A stretch of DNA of 64,000 nt, from contig NZ_FOYT01000002.1 of assembly GCF_900112175.1 (NCBI RefSeq), positions 62,001 to 126,000 of the forward strand, given 5' to 3'. Under the pieces are notes generated by a model, which worked only from the letters and a program-made list of their open reading frames with translations, searched no databases and had not been told where the DNA came from. The DNA comes from Halogeometricum rufum (GTDB lineage: Archaea > Halobacteriota > Halobacteria > Halobacteriales > Haloferacaceae). The translations under genes were made by a program, and so were the position numbers. Positions 14,809 through 23,252 of the stretch are shown piece by piece (position 1 is the stretch's first letter; the number at the start of each line of letters is the position of its first letter).

Positions 14809-15807
14809 ATGGCCAGTCAAACTGCTGCGATGGACAAACTCAATATAGTTTGTCCAGAGTGTTCAAATCAATTTGATAAGGGCACTATAGCTAGTATAGA
14901 TACTACAGATTACCAATCCTTCTCAAGTGATTTTTCATGTCCTAGATGTAACAAGTACATCCATCCTGAAGACGCACTACTCAAGTACTTTTCAGAGATT
15001 CCTACCTCTGAGATTCCGGGGCGACCCGTGAAAATCGGAGGATTCGCTAGTGTAGGGACTATTGAGCTAGACGTCGGTAAGACAAAAGAGATCCCTCTGA
15101 TTGGTGGGAAAGCGTTTGATATCGGCCTGAAATTACTTTCAGAAACAGATCAACCGCCAAATCAAACAATTAGGGACTTAGATGGCACGACAATACAATG
15201 GTTTCCTGGTCCACTGCTAATCGACGATGCAGTTATCGTAGACATTGCTCAATCGAACGATGGTGAGATTGCATTTATCACCTCTGAGCGTGAGAATTAT
15301 TCATCTACTATCACGGTGGCATATCACTACCATCTTTATCGTTCAACCATCCCACAGCCACCCTGGGTCACTCTACTTAGTGAAGCACTAGAAAGCTACC
15401 ATCGAGGACACGGCCTTGCTCTGTACACATTGCTCTTTTCGTCTTTCGAGAATCTCTTGGCGAGAGAGATTACTCGAACGCTTCGAGCAACGGGTTGGGT
15501 AGACAACCCGATCGACAATTTTCTTAAGAAATACTGGACTTGGGAGGAGCGGTGCAAAGGTGCGTTAAAAGTTATCACATCGAAACATTTCCCGACAGAA
15601 TACTCGAGTATATACAACGATCTCTGTCAGCTAAGAGAGACACGGAACGACGAGATAATCCATGTTGATTCTGAAGATTCCGTTGCAGAGATTGGAATTC
15701 AAGAACTGAGGAGCTCATTTGAAACAATTTTAGATGCGATGATGGCCATTCACACACTTTGCTATGAGAAACGCCAAGAATGCCTCTATCCACTTGGTCT
15801 TCCTTGA
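14809..15807 (+). CDS. Zinc-ribbon protein with HEPN-like RNase motif
   Basis: 332 residues in a markedly AT-rich gene unlike the chromosome in codon use. The N-terminus is a zinc ribbon (C15-x2-C18 and C44-x2-C47). The C-terminal half is all-helical and contains LRETRNDEIIH (R279, N280, H285), matching the R-x(4-6)-H motif of HEPN ribonucleases with the usual polar residue after Arg. The ATG at 14809 was chosen over a GTG nine bases earlier; MDKLNIV at 14830 is another option. It stands alone between the integrase and the mutY junction, a common place for cargo defence genes. An RNA-cleaving abortive-infection role is inference. Confidence 0.6.
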   Translation: MASQTAAMDKLNIVCPECSNQFDKGTIASIDTTDYQSFSSDFSCPRCNKYIHPEDALLKYFSEIPTSEIPGRPVKIGGFASVGTIELDVGKTKEIPLIGGKAFDIGLKLLSETDQPPNQTIRDLDGTTIQWFPGPLLIDDAVIVDIAQSNDGEIAFITSERENYSSTITVAYHYHLYRSTIPQPPWVTLLSEALESYHRGHGLALYTLLFSSFENLLAREITRTLRATGWVDNPIDNFLKKYWTWEERCKGALKVITSKHFPTEYSSIYNDLCQLRETRNDEIIHVDSEDSVAEIGIQELRSSFETILDAMMAIHTLCYEKRQECLYPLGLP

Positions 15808-15869
15808 TCGAGTGTCAATAAGATAGAACCATTTTGATGTGGAAGTGCGGTATAATACATTTCGCCCAT

Positions 15870-16322
15870 AACCGCGCCTTCGACGTTCCCGACGACGACG
15901 ACGCCTTCGAACGCGTCGCGCAGTTCCTCATGCCGCCCGGTGCGTCGCGCGTCTGGAACAACGCCGTCATGGAACTCGGCGGCGTCGCCTGTGGGAAGAC
16001 GCCTCGGTGCGACGAGGAGGGGTGCCCGTGGCGCGAGTGGTGTCACGCCTACCAGACCGGCGACTTCACCGCGCCCGACGTGCCGACGCAGCCGAGTTTC
16101 GAGGGGAGTCGACGGCAGTTCCGCGGGCGAATCGTTCGACTCCTCGGCGAACGCGAGGAGATGGAGATGGACGCGCTCGGTCACCGAATCCGCGTGGACT
16201 ACAGCCCGGACGGCGAGCACGGACGGGAGTGGCTTCGCGGCCTGTGTTCGGACCTGGTCGACGACGGACTGATCGAAGTCGACGAGACCGAAGACGGGGC
16301 GGTCGCTCGCCTTCGAAGGTAG
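15870..16322 (+). pseudogene. mutY: mutY remnant (C-terminal part), cut at the island junction
   Basis: From about 15870 the frame reads NRAFDVPDDDDAFERVAQF and on through VWNNAVMELGGVACGKTPRC, the iron-sulfur loop C-x5-C-x4-C-x5-C, and FTAPDVPTQPSFEGSRRQF to TAG at 16322. This is the C-terminal portion of the adenine glycosylase MutY. The N-terminal domain with the Glu/Asp catalytic pair and helix-hairpin-helix is missing: sequence before 15870 is AT-rich island DNA with no MutY similarity. The frame continues upstream to an ATG at 15837, so a short chimeric peptide could be made, but it could not be an active glycosylase. The 5' part is presumably at the far end of the island, outside the window. 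Confidence 0.85.
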
Positions 16323-16340
16323 TCGCGTGCGACCGCGCGC

Positions 16341-16724
16341 TCAGTCGTCTCGCAGGCGGGGATTCGGTCCGTCCGGAACCGCTTCGCCCCAGTCCTGCGC
16401 CCACTGGTCCAGTTCCGCCAGGGCGTCGACGAGTTCGTCTCCTTTCGCGGAGAGGGCGTAGTAGACTGCAACCGGCGCGTCCTCCTCCATCCGGCGGACG
16501 ACGACGTCGTTCTCGACCAGTTCGTCGAGCGCGTCCGAGAGCGTCTTCGAACGCGCCCCTGTCGCTCGCTTGAGTTCGTTGAATCGCCGCTCCCCCCCTT
16601 CGAGGGCGTAGACGACGTTCATTCGCCACGGCGTTCCGACCTGCTCGATGGCACGGACGACTGGACACGCCGACGCGTTCTGTGACTCGATCTCTCGCTG
16701 TCGGGAGTCGGTCTCGGCGGGCAT
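16341..16724 (-). CDS. HxlR-family transcriptional regulator
   Basis: 127 residues: CPVVRAIEQVGTPWRMNVVY, FNELKRATGARSKTLSDALD, then a wing with VAVYYALSAKGDELVDAL. This is the HxlR winged helix with the N-terminal cysteine (about residue 20) that in YodB/HypR/QorR-type members senses quinones, aldehydes or disulfide stress. The ATG at 16724 is two bases after the FMN-reductase stop, so it is the second gene of that operon and likely autoregulates it. Long upstream codons in the frame overlap the reductase and are discarded. Confidence 0.9.
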   Translation of the reverse strand: MPAETDSRQREIESQNASACPVVRAIEQVGTPWRMNVVYALEGGERRFNELKRATGARSKTLSDALDELVENDVVVRRMEEDAPVAVYYALSAKGDELVDALAELDQWAQDWGEAVPDGPNPRLRDD

Positions 16725-16726
16725 GG

Positions 16727-17311
16727 TCAGTCGGCCGCGGGTGCCGCGCGCTCGGTCGCGGTCTCGGGGTACGATTCGACGCCAGCGTACGCGACGAGCG
16801 ACGCTCCGAGCGTCTCGACGCGGTCGGCCAGTTCGTCGTCGGTCAGTCGACCGCCCTCGAAGGCGCCGTGTGCGTCGGGGAGTGCGACTTGGTGGGGCAG
16901 AACCCACGCGTCGAGTGCTCGGGCGACCGACCGGAGGTGTTCCAGCGCCGGCGTCGGGAACCCGCCGCCGGCGACGACGAGGAGGCCGACCGTCGTGTCC
17001 TCGAACTCTTCGAAGCGACAGTAGTCGAGTGCGGTCTTCACCACGGACGAGTACGACCCGTGGTACACGGGCGACCCCAGCACCACCCCGTCCGCGGCCC
17101 GGACGCGCCGACGGAGTTCCGCGGCGTCCCCGGCGTCGCTCCGGTCGGGGTCGAAGACCGGGAGGTCCAACGCGGCGAGGTCCACGAGGTCGGTCGTGGC
17201 GCCGTCGCGTTCGGCCGCTTCGAGGGCTCGTTCGAGTGCGCTGCGCGTGTGACTGCCGTCGCGCTGACTACCGCACAGTGCGACGATATGTTTGTCGTCT
17301 GCCAGCTTCAT
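16727..17311 (-). CDS. NADPH-dependent FMN reductase (flavodoxin-like)
   Basis: 194 residues with the flavodoxin-like reductase signature: IVALCGSQRDGSHTRSALER at the phosphate-binding loop, DGVVLGSPVYHGSYSSVVKT, and VGLLVVAGGGF. Such enzymes reduce FMN or quinones with NADPH. It is followed after two bases by the HxlR regulator, a pairing typical of quinone-stress operons. It closely resembles the gene at 24284-24865 (shared SPVYHGSYS and the GLL-VAGGGFP-ALEHLRSV pattern). Confidence 0.9.
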   Translation of the reverse strand: MKLADDKHIVALCGSQRDGSHTRSALERALEAAERDGATTDLVDLAALDLPVFDPDRSDAGDAAELRRRVRAADGVVLGSPVYHGSYSSVVKTALDYCRFEEFEDTTVGLLVVAGGGFPTPALEHLRSVARALDAWVLPHQVALPDAHGAFEGGRLTDDELADRVETLGASLVAYAGVESYPETATERAAPAAD

Positions 17312-17377
17312 CTGTCGTCGAAAACCACGTGCTAAGACCTGTTAAGCGCTCGGTGGAACGCGTTCCAGTAACGAACC

Positions 17378-18316
17378 TTACCTTTCGGCGGTCGTCTCCC
17401 GAACGACGTCGCACGACTCGGCGACGGTGAACGCCAGCGACTCGTCGGCGTCCGGAACCGCGACTTCGACGCGCGTGGGTTCGGTCTCTCGAACCGCGAC
17501 GGCGTCGGCGTCGACCACGAACCCGAGGTTCCACAGCGGCGTCGCTCGCAGGTCGACACCGGCCTCGTGTAGTCGGCCCGTAACCGCCGGACGCGTCAGG
17601 AGGACGACGCCGGCGGGGACGAAACTGTAGAAACTGCACCGGTGGCAATCGACGGCGACGACCGCGGGGTGGTCTCGGGCGAAGTACTCGTCGTACCGGT
17701 CGAGCTGTTCGATAACGCCGATACACGCCCCCTCCTCGTGGACCCGACCGGTCAACTCGCGGTCGACCCGGCCGGCGCAGAACGGGCAGACGCCGTCGAG
17801 CGCACACGACCAGACGAGTCTCGTTCGCCGGTCGAAGGCGGCGACTATCGCGTCGTCGTCGCGGTCGGCGATGCCGCCGGGGTCGAAGGGCCACTCCAGC
17901 GCTCGGTTCCCGCAGTCGGGACATCGAATCCGGGCGACGTAATCGGTGCCGTACTCGAAGGTCAACCGCCCCCCGCACGCCCGGCAATCGTCGTCGAGTT
18001 CGACCGGTCCGACGGTGACCTGCTCGTGGAAGACGCCGCTCTGAATCGCGTCGAGGACGCGGTGACCGGGGTACTGGAGTTCGTACCCCTCGTCCGTTTT
18101 CGCGACGAAGTGGTCTCGTAACTCCGAGAGGTGGTACGTGAAGCTCCCCGAGTCGCGTTCACCGACCGCCTTCCGAAGTTCGGCGAACGACAGCGTGAAC
18201 CCCGGAGCGTCCCACAGCGCGAGCAGTATCTCCAGTCTGAGGTCGTGGCTCAGGGTCATGAACGCCGCTTCGGCGTCGGTGGCAGCCCGAGACCTGTCAG
18301 ACGAGTCACCGGCCAT
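17378..18316 (-). CDS. ArsR-type winged-helix regulator with zinc-ribbon domains
   Basis: 312 residues. The N-terminal winged helix (MTLSHDLRLEILLALWDAPG, then KAVGERDSGSFTYHLSELRD) is of the ArsR/haloarchaeal HTH type. Two cysteine pairs follow (CRACGG/CPDCGN and CPFCAG/CHRCSF) that fit zinc-binding sensor or structural domains. The start at 18316 is set by TATAAA 25-30 bases upstream; the annotated-looking start at 18349 would include the promoter. It has its own promoter after the MFS gene, and may regulate that exporter. Confidence 0.8.
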   Translation of the reverse strand: MAGDSSDRSRAATDAEAAFMTLSHDLRLEILLALWDAPGFTLSFAELRKAVGERDSGSFTYHLSELRDHFVAKTDEGYELQYPGHRVLDAIQSGVFHEQVTVGPVELDDDCRACGGRLTFEYGTDYVARIRCPDCGNRALEWPFDPGGIADRDDDAIVAAFDRRTRLVWSCALDGVCPFCAGRVDRELTGRVHEEGACIGVIEQLDRYDEYFARDHPAVVAVDCHRCSFYSFVPAGVVLLTRPAVTGRLHEAGVDLRATPLWNLGFVVDADAVAVRETEPTRVEVAVPDADESLAFTVAESCDVVRETTAER

Positions 18317-18340
18317 GCGTGCTACACAGACACAATCGAG

Positions 18341-18346
18341 TATAAA
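18341..18346 (-). promoter_or_regulatory. TATA box of the ArsR-type regulator gene
   Basis: TTTATA on the minus strand (TATAAA on plus) 25-30 bases before the ATG at 18316; a leaderless promoter in the 42-bp gap after the MFS stop. Confidence 0.6.
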
Positions 18347-18358
18347 CATTGAGTTCCG

Positions 18359-19561
18359 TCAGGAGTCGAGCCAGAGGACGCCGAGTACCGCGGCGCCGAG
18401 GGCGGCCCCGACGCTGCCGCAGAGGAGCGTCCCCTGATAGCCGATAGCGCCGCCCAAGAGCGTGAACAGCGCCGGCCCGATGGCCTGGCTTATCCCGATT
18501 GTCGTCGTCTGCAGACTCATCACGCCGCCTCGGACGTGGTCGGGTGCCAGCGCACTGAGTCCGGCGAACAGCGTGGGCGTGACCAACCCGCTGCCGACAC
18601 CGAACACGAGCAGTGCTCCGACCAACGAGGGCGGTGTCGCTGCGAGCGCGACACCCAGGAAACCGACCGCGTACGCGGCGAAGCCGGCGGTGAGGAGCGT
18701 CGTCGTCGAGGCTCTGGCGGCCAGTCTGCCGTTCTGCGTCGAGACGACCGCGGTCGTCAACAGCACGGCGCTGGTGACGAGACCGACCGTGGTGGGGGCG
18801 AAACCGAACGCCGTCGAGAGGTAGAACGGAAGGGCGGTGTACAACCCGCCGAAGAGCAGGGTGAAGGAGGCGAACATGACGCCGTACAGGGCGGCCGCCC
18901 GGCAGGCCGGGACGAGACGAATCGCCTCCCGAACGTACCCTCGGTCGTCGTCGCCGGGCGGTGACGCGGGCTCGTCGAGTGCGACCAGTACCAGCCCAGC
19001 GACGGGGAGCGTGAGCGCGTACATGAGGAAGGGGGCGTTCCACGCGAACACGGCGAGGTAGCCGCCGACGACGGGGTACGCCGCGGTTCCGAGCGAGAGC
19101 ATGGCCGACGTGACGCCCATGACGGAGTCGTGTCGGCGACCGGTGTATCGGTCTCCGACCACCGTCATCGCGAGCGCCGAGAGGACGCTTCCGGCGGCGA
19201 ACCCCTGGAGGACGCGCAGGCCGAGCGCCACCGCGAAGTCGCTCGTGAAGGCGATGGCCGTGCCGGCGAGTCCGAAGACGGCGAGGGTCCCCGCGAGGAC
19301 GTAGCGCCGGCCGATTCGGTCGGCGAGCGCGCCGATGACGGGTGCGAGCAGGATACCCGGGAGCGCGTAGAGCGTGACGAACAGTCCGGCACGGGCGTCG
19401 GAGACGCCGAATACGGACTTGATCTCGGGGAGGGCCGAACTGATCAGCGGCACGTCCATAGGCGTCATCAGCGTGGCCGCGAGGACGGCGAGCAGGACCG
19501 GCGAGCGCCACGGAACGCCGCCCGACCGCTCGGCGTCCGTCGAAGTCTCGGTTGCTCCCAC
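18359..19561 (-). CDS. MFS transporter
   Basis: 400 residues with about 12 membrane helices and the MFS motif A between helices 2 and 3 (GALADRIGRRYVLAG). N-terminal segment is TLMTPMDVPLISSALPEIKS as in drug:proton antiporters of the DHA1 kind. GTG start at 19561, six bases after the doxX stop, so it is the second gene of a doxX-MFS operon. Likely exports an organic toxicant such as a quinone or drug; substrate unknown. Confidence 0.85.
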   Translation of the reverse strand: MGATETSTDAERSGGVPWRSPVLLAVLAATLMTPMDVPLISSALPEIKSVFGVSDARAGLFVTLYALPGILLAPVIGALADRIGRRYVLAGTLAVFGLAGTAIAFTSDFAVALGLRVLQGFAAGSVLSALAMTVVGDRYTGRRHDSVMGVTSAMLSLGTAAYPVVGGYLAVFAWNAPFLMYALTLPVAGLVLVALDEPASPPGDDDRGYVREAIRLVPACRAAALYGVMFASFTLLFGGLYTALPFYLSTAFGFAPTTVGLVTSAVLLTTAVVSTQNGRLAARASTTTLLTAGFAAYAVGFLGVALAATPPSLVGALLVFGVGSGLVTPTLFAGLSALAPDHVRGGVMSLQTTTIGISQAIGPALFTLLGGAIGYQGTLLCGSVGAALGAAVLGVLWLDS

Positions 19562-19567
19562 GGGCCG

Positions 19568-19984
19568 TCAGAGCCCCATGCCGACCGCCAGCGGCCAGGA
19601 GACGGTCGAGAGCGCCAGGAAGACGAGCGCGCCCCCGACCAGGCCGACGTTCTTCAGGAAGTGTATCCGTTCGTTCTGTCGCTCCTGTCCCGTCACGGTC
19701 CAGAAGTCGTGCATGACGACCGTTATCGGGACGAGGAAGACGACGACTGCCAGCGCGCCGACTGCGGGGTAGACGCCGGTGAGTACCGCCGCCGCGCCGG
19801 CGACCAAGCCGAGACTGCCCAGCGGAACGGTGACCGACGCGAGCGGCGCACCCTTACTCTCGGCGTACGCGACCGACGATTCGAGGTCGAGCAGGTTGCC
19901 GAGTGCGAGGTATCCGACGACGAGTGCGAACAGTGCTCGACCGAGCAGGAACGCCGTTCCGGACAGCGTCGAGGAGAACGCCAT
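19568..19984 (-). CDS. DoxX family membrane protein
   Basis: 138 residues, four membrane segments, with the DoxX pattern (LLGRALFALVVGYLALGNLL, VPLGSLGLVAGAAAVLTGVY, MHDFWTV, FLKNVGLVGGALVFLAL). The ATG at 19984 is preceded by GGAGGGG at a proper distance, whereas the longer frame from 20122 runs through the promoter box. DoxX proteins work with thiol and superoxide defence (for example SodA-DoxX-SseA in mycobacteria), which matches the neighbouring SOD and DsbA genes. Confidence 0.85.
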   Translation of the reverse strand: MAFSSTLSGTAFLLGRALFALVVGYLALGNLLDLESSVAYAESKGAPLASVTVPLGSLGLVAGAAAVLTGVYPAVGALAVVVFLVPITVVMHDFWTVTGQERQNERIHFLKNVGLVGGALVFLALSTVSWPLAVGMGL

Positions 19985-20428
19985 CAGGAATCCCCTCCCG
20001 CGGGCCCACGGGTGGGAAGGTCGCCGTTCGTCTGTACGATTCTGACCGTCGCGTGTCGGACCTCGTTCGGTGACATCATCGCAGGAGGAGAGACGGACGT
20101 GTGACGAATATATTTCAGGCAACTTACACTATATCAGGTTTCCCGTGCGATACCGGGACCGACCCGGTTCGTGAAAGTGGAGGCTCTGGTTCGCTCTATC
20201 CGCTGCTCCGGAAGAACGTCCGAGCGGCAGGAACGCGGCCTGTTCTGTCGAGCGTTCGAACCATCTGGAACGGTCGTCCGGCCACCGACCCGAGAAATCG
20301 CGAACGTGGTGGTCGAGAAGTCTTTCGGAACGCCGACGCCGTCCAGTAGAATCGCGGTGTCGAATTCGACGGGCGTCTCCGACCGACGGTCCGGCGTCTG
20401 CTCCGCCGGCGCGTCGGTCACTTCGCGT
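19985..20428. other. Intergenic region between gst and doxX
   Basis: Holds the doxX leader with its GGAGGGG site, promoter box A at 20113-20145, and about 280 bases after the gst stop with no convincing gene. A 95-codon minus frame (20134-20421) runs through the promoter box and lacks any recognisable motif. Confidence 0.5.
20113..20145 (-). promoter_or_regulatory. Redox-cluster promoter box A (upstream of doxX-MFS)
   Basis: A 33-bp stretch beginning TTTCAGGCA and ending TCAGGTTTCCCG on the plus strand matches box B at 22279-22311 at most positions, including two CAGG direct repeats 19 bp apart. On the minus strand the doxX-proximal end runs straight into AATATATT, a good TATA box. This placement, activator-like just upstream of TATA, is the same for box B. 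Confidence 0.6.
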
Positions 20429-21397
20429 TCACGCCTCGTCGGTTCCGTCGTCTGCGAACGACTCGTCGCGTTCGTGCGGTGCGTTCCAGTCGTTCGCGGG
20501 CCCCACCGGGACGAACCCGGTCGGATTGATGTCGTCGTGGCTCCGGTAGTAGTGGGCTTTGACGTGGTCCGCGTTGCAGGTTTCGGCGACCCCCGGCGTC
20601 TGGTAGACGTCTCTGGCGTAGTCCCACAGGTGGTCGAAGTCGACCAGCCGACGAAGATTACACTTGAAGTGCGTGTGGTAGACGGCGTCGAATCGGTACA
20701 GCGTCGGGAAGAGGAACACGTCGGCGAGGGTGAGTCGGTCGCCGACGGCGTAGCGACGGGTCGCGAGGGTCTCGTCCCACCGTTCCATCGCGTCGAACAG
20801 GTCGCGAACGGCCGTCTCGTACGACGCCTGCGAGTCGGCGAACCCGGCGCGGTAGACGCCCGTGTTGATAGCGGCGTGGATGTCCTCGATAGCGTCGTCG
20901 ATACGCGCTCTCGCCGACGACGGGTAGAGGTCGAGCGACGCCGACGCGTACTCCTCGAACTCGGTGGCGAGCATGCGCGCGATAGCCGCAGACTCCTCGT
21001 GGACGATAGTGTCGGTCCGTCGGTCGTACAGGACGGGGACCGTCACCCGCCCCGTGTAGGTCGGGTCGGCCTCGCGGAACACCTCGTAGAGGGTGTCGTG
21101 GCCGTACAGCGAGTCCGGCGTACAGTTCGCTTTCTCGGGAGCGAACTCCCACCCTCGGTCGTCGCGGACGGGGTCCACCACGTCGACCGAGACGGCGTCT
21201 TCGAGTCCGAGGAGGCGTCGGACGAGTGCCGTCCGGTGCGCCCACGGGCAGGCGCGCGAGATGTAGAGGTGGTACCGACCCGCTTCGGCCGGGTACTCGG
21301 CGTCCCGCGAGTTCTCGACTCGGTCGTCGAAGGTGTCGTGGTCGTACCGGTCGCGGGCGGTGTCGGGTTCCCACGCACCGTCGTGGAGCAGGCCCAT
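20429..21397 (-). CDS. Glutathionyl-hydroquinone reductase-like GST (Xi class)
   Basis: 322 residues with the family hallmark YISRACPWAHRT (catalytic Cys50) in the thioredoxin-like N-terminal domain, then a helical C-terminal GST domain with VYHTHFKCNLRRLVDF. Members such as YqjG, PcpF and ECM4 reduce glutathionyl-hydroquinones. Haloarchaea generally use gamma-glutamylcysteine instead of glutathione, so the thiol partner is probably different here (inference). The ATG shares one base with the dsbA stop (TGATG), so the two are translated together under box B. Confidence 0.9.
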   Translation of the reverse strand: MGLLHDGAWEPDTARDRYDHDTFDDRVENSRDAEYPAEAGRYHLYISRACPWAHRTALVRRLLGLEDAVSVDVVDPVRDDRGWEFAPEKANCTPDSLYGHDTLYEVFREADPTYTGRVTVPVLYDRRTDTIVHEESAAIARMLATEFEEYASASLDLYPSSARARIDDAIEDIHAAINTGVYRAGFADSQASYETAVRDLFDAMERWDETLATRRYAVGDRLTLADVFLFPTLYRFDAVYHTHFKCNLRRLVDFDHLWDYARDVYQTPGVAETCNADHVKAHYYRSHDDINPTGFVPVGPANDWNAPHERDESFADDGTDEA

Positions 21398-22248
21398 CAG
21401 TCTCCACCCCCGTCGTTCGAGCGCCAGAAGAAGCCGTTGCCCCGTGATTCGCGGCGCACGGTTCCGTCGTCGACGAGAGACGCCAGCACTTGTCGCGCTT
21501 TGCCGTCGTCGAGTTCGTACACCGCCGCGACTTCGCGCGTCGCTACGGGGCCGTATTCGGCGACGAACCGTCGCATCGGTGGCGGCGACGACTGTTCCAG
21601 GGAGGGGTCGACGGCCCTCAGCGCGGTCGTCAGTTCCTCGAACGACCGGAAGCCCGCCGCGCGTCTCTCGCCGCCCGGCCCCCGGATGTGGTACGTCGGG
21701 AACGCCCGAACACCTGCGTCACGCGTCCGCGAGAGGTCGTCTTCGAACGCCGCTTGCGCAGTTCCGTCGTCCAGCGCCGTCGTGAACTCGTCGACGTCGA
21801 GGCCGACCGACTCTGCGAGTTCCACCTGCACCTCGCGGTCGTTGACGTTGCGCACCTCCGTCGTGTACGCCTCACGGAGTCGCCGCAGATACCGATGCGC
21901 CAGTTCGGTCTCCTGTCGTCGTGCGGCCGCGAACGCCTTGCTCGCGGGGTACGTCGACTGTGCGGGGTTCGTCTCGAATATCTCCGTATCGACCGGCATC
22001 CCGTGCTGTCGGGACGCTTCGACCCAGTGCGGGGCGACGTCACTGGGGTCTGTGATGTCGTTGGCCGCGTCGTGGAACGCACCGAAGTCCTCGACCAATC
22101 CGCCCAGGACGTATCTGATTCGTATCTGTTCGCCGAACGCGACACGAAGACGCCGGACGACGGGTTCGGACCCCCAGCACCACGTGCACATCGGGTCCGT
22201 GAACTGCGTTACCGTCGGCCGGTCTCCGTCCGTGTCTGTCGTCGACAT
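21397..22248 (-). CDS. DsbA/FrnE-family thiol oxidoreductase with C-terminal winged helix
   Basis: 283 residues. N-terminal thioredoxin fold with CTWC (C21, C24) after FTDPM, helical insertion, and the cis-proline loop AFPTYHI near residue 183. The last 65 residues (VAEYGPVATREVAAVYELDD, QVLASLVDDGTVRRE) form a winged-helix-like tail, unusual for DsbA but seen in haloarchaeal members. No signal peptide, so it acts in the cytoplasm. First gene of the dsbA-gst operon; promoter box B lies directly upstream. Confidence 0.88.
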   Translation of the reverse strand: MSTTDTDGDRPTVTQFTDPMCTWCWGSEPVVRRLRVAFGEQIRIRYVLGGLVEDFGAFHDAANDITDPSDVAPHWVEASRQHGMPVDTEIFETNPAQSTYPASKAFAAARRQETELAHRYLRRLREAYTTEVRNVNDREVQVELAESVGLDVDEFTTALDDGTAQAAFEDDLSRTRDAGVRAFPTYHIRGPGGERRAAGFRSFEELTTALRAVDPSLEQSSPPPMRRFVAEYGPVATREVAAVYELDDGKARQVLASLVDDGTVRRESRGNGFFWRSNDGGGD

Positions 22249-22278
22249 GTGGTCGGCTACAGTCCCCCGAGAAAAATG

Positions 22279-22311
22279 TTTCAGGCATACTACAGTAACT
22301 CAGGTGTCCCG
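22279..22311 (-). promoter_or_regulatory. Redox-cluster promoter box B (upstream of dsbA-gst)
   Basis: Copy of box A: begins TTTCAGGCA and ends TCAGGTGTCCCG, with the same two CAGG repeats 19 bp apart. The minus-strand centre carries TACTGTAGTA, an inverted repeat of TACT with a two-base spacer. The A/T-rich run immediately downstream toward dsbA sits about 27 bases before the ATG at 22248. It also lies upstream of the divergent SOD gene. Confidence 0.6.
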
Positions 22312-22551
22312 CGGGGAACCAGGATACGAAACGACACCGGCGTGGAGGACCACGCGTCGACGGGTCCTCACCGCCGAGACGCGTCGCCGGAATCCGGAAA
22401 CTGTCGGGAACGGGTCACCGTCTCGGACGTCGTCGGCGAGCGCCGCCGGACGGCCGCTCGAACCGGGTTCGGTAACTCTCCGATTCGCTACAATAATCGG
22501 CTTCAGGGAATCTTCATACCGCTTGTCGACCAACTGGAAGCCGTCGATACA

Positions 22552-23151
22552 ATGAGCTACGAACTCGACCCCCTGCCGTACGATTACGACGCACTCGAAC
22601 CGCACATCTCCGAACAGGTGCTCACGTGGCATCACGACACTCACCATCAGGGCTACGTGAACGGCTGGAACAGTGCGGAGGAGACGCTGGAGTCGAACCG
22701 CGAGGAGGGCGACTTCTCGTCGTCGGCCGGCGCGATTCGCAACGTCACGCACAACGGCTGCGGACACATCCTCCACGACCTCTTCTGGCAGAACATGTCG
22801 CCCGAAGGCGGTTCCGAACCCTCGGGTGACCTCGCCGACCGTATCGCCGAGGACTTCGGCTCCTACGAGGCGTGGAAGGGCGAGTTCGAGGCCGCCGCGG
22901 GCAACGCGAGCGGCTGGGCGCTCCTCGTCTACGACTCGTTCTCGAACCAGCTCCGCAACGTCGTGGTGGACAAGCACGACCAGGGCGCGCTCTGGGGCAC
23001 CCACCCCATCCTCGCACTGGACGTCTGGGAGCACTCGTACTACCACGACTACGGCCCCGCACGCGGCGACTTCGTCGACGCCTTCTTCGAGGTCGTCGAC
23101 TGGGACGAACCCAGCAGCCGCTACGAGCAGGCCGTCGAACTGTTCGAGTAA
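22552..23151 (+). CDS. sod: Superoxide dismutase (Mn/Fe)
   Basis: 199 residues. Metal ligands are recognisable: His27 in LTWHHDTHHQGYVNG, His in GCGHILHDLFW, and Asp/His in LDVWEHSYYHDYG. GASGWALL-type core (NASGWALLVYD) follows. It converts superoxide to hydrogen peroxide and oxygen in the cytoplasm. Mn versus Fe cannot be decided by eye; haloarchaeal enzymes are usually Mn. The long open frame upstream is a shadow of dsbA; the ATG at 22552 fits the family N-terminus MSYELDPLPYDYDALEP. Confidence 0.96.
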   Translation: MSYELDPLPYDYDALEPHISEQVLTWHHDTHHQGYVNGWNSAEETLESNREEGDFSSSAGAIRNVTHNGCGHILHDLFWQNMSPEGGSEPSGDLADRIAEDFGSYEAWKGEFEAAAGNASGWALLVYDSFSNQLRNVVVDKHDQGALWGTHPILALDVWEHSYYHDYGPARGDFVDAFFEVVDWDEPSSRYEQAVELFE

Positions 23152-23252
23152 GCGACGAGACGCTCCGTTTTCGCCGTGGGCTTCCGTCTCCGCCACCCTC
23201 CGGCACCGGCCCGGCGGAGACTTCTTGACGAACTGGTGAGTACGACAGGCCG

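Noticed and set aside
20134-20421. 95-codon minus ORF just after gst
   Set aside because: Runs through promoter box A and the doxX control region, mixed composition and no motif.
20171-22555. Very long plus-strand open frame of almost 800 codons
   Set aside because: It is the antisense shadow of the gst and dsbA genes; composition is Arg/Ser/Val-rich rather than acidic and there is no motif. High GC makes such shadows long in this genome.
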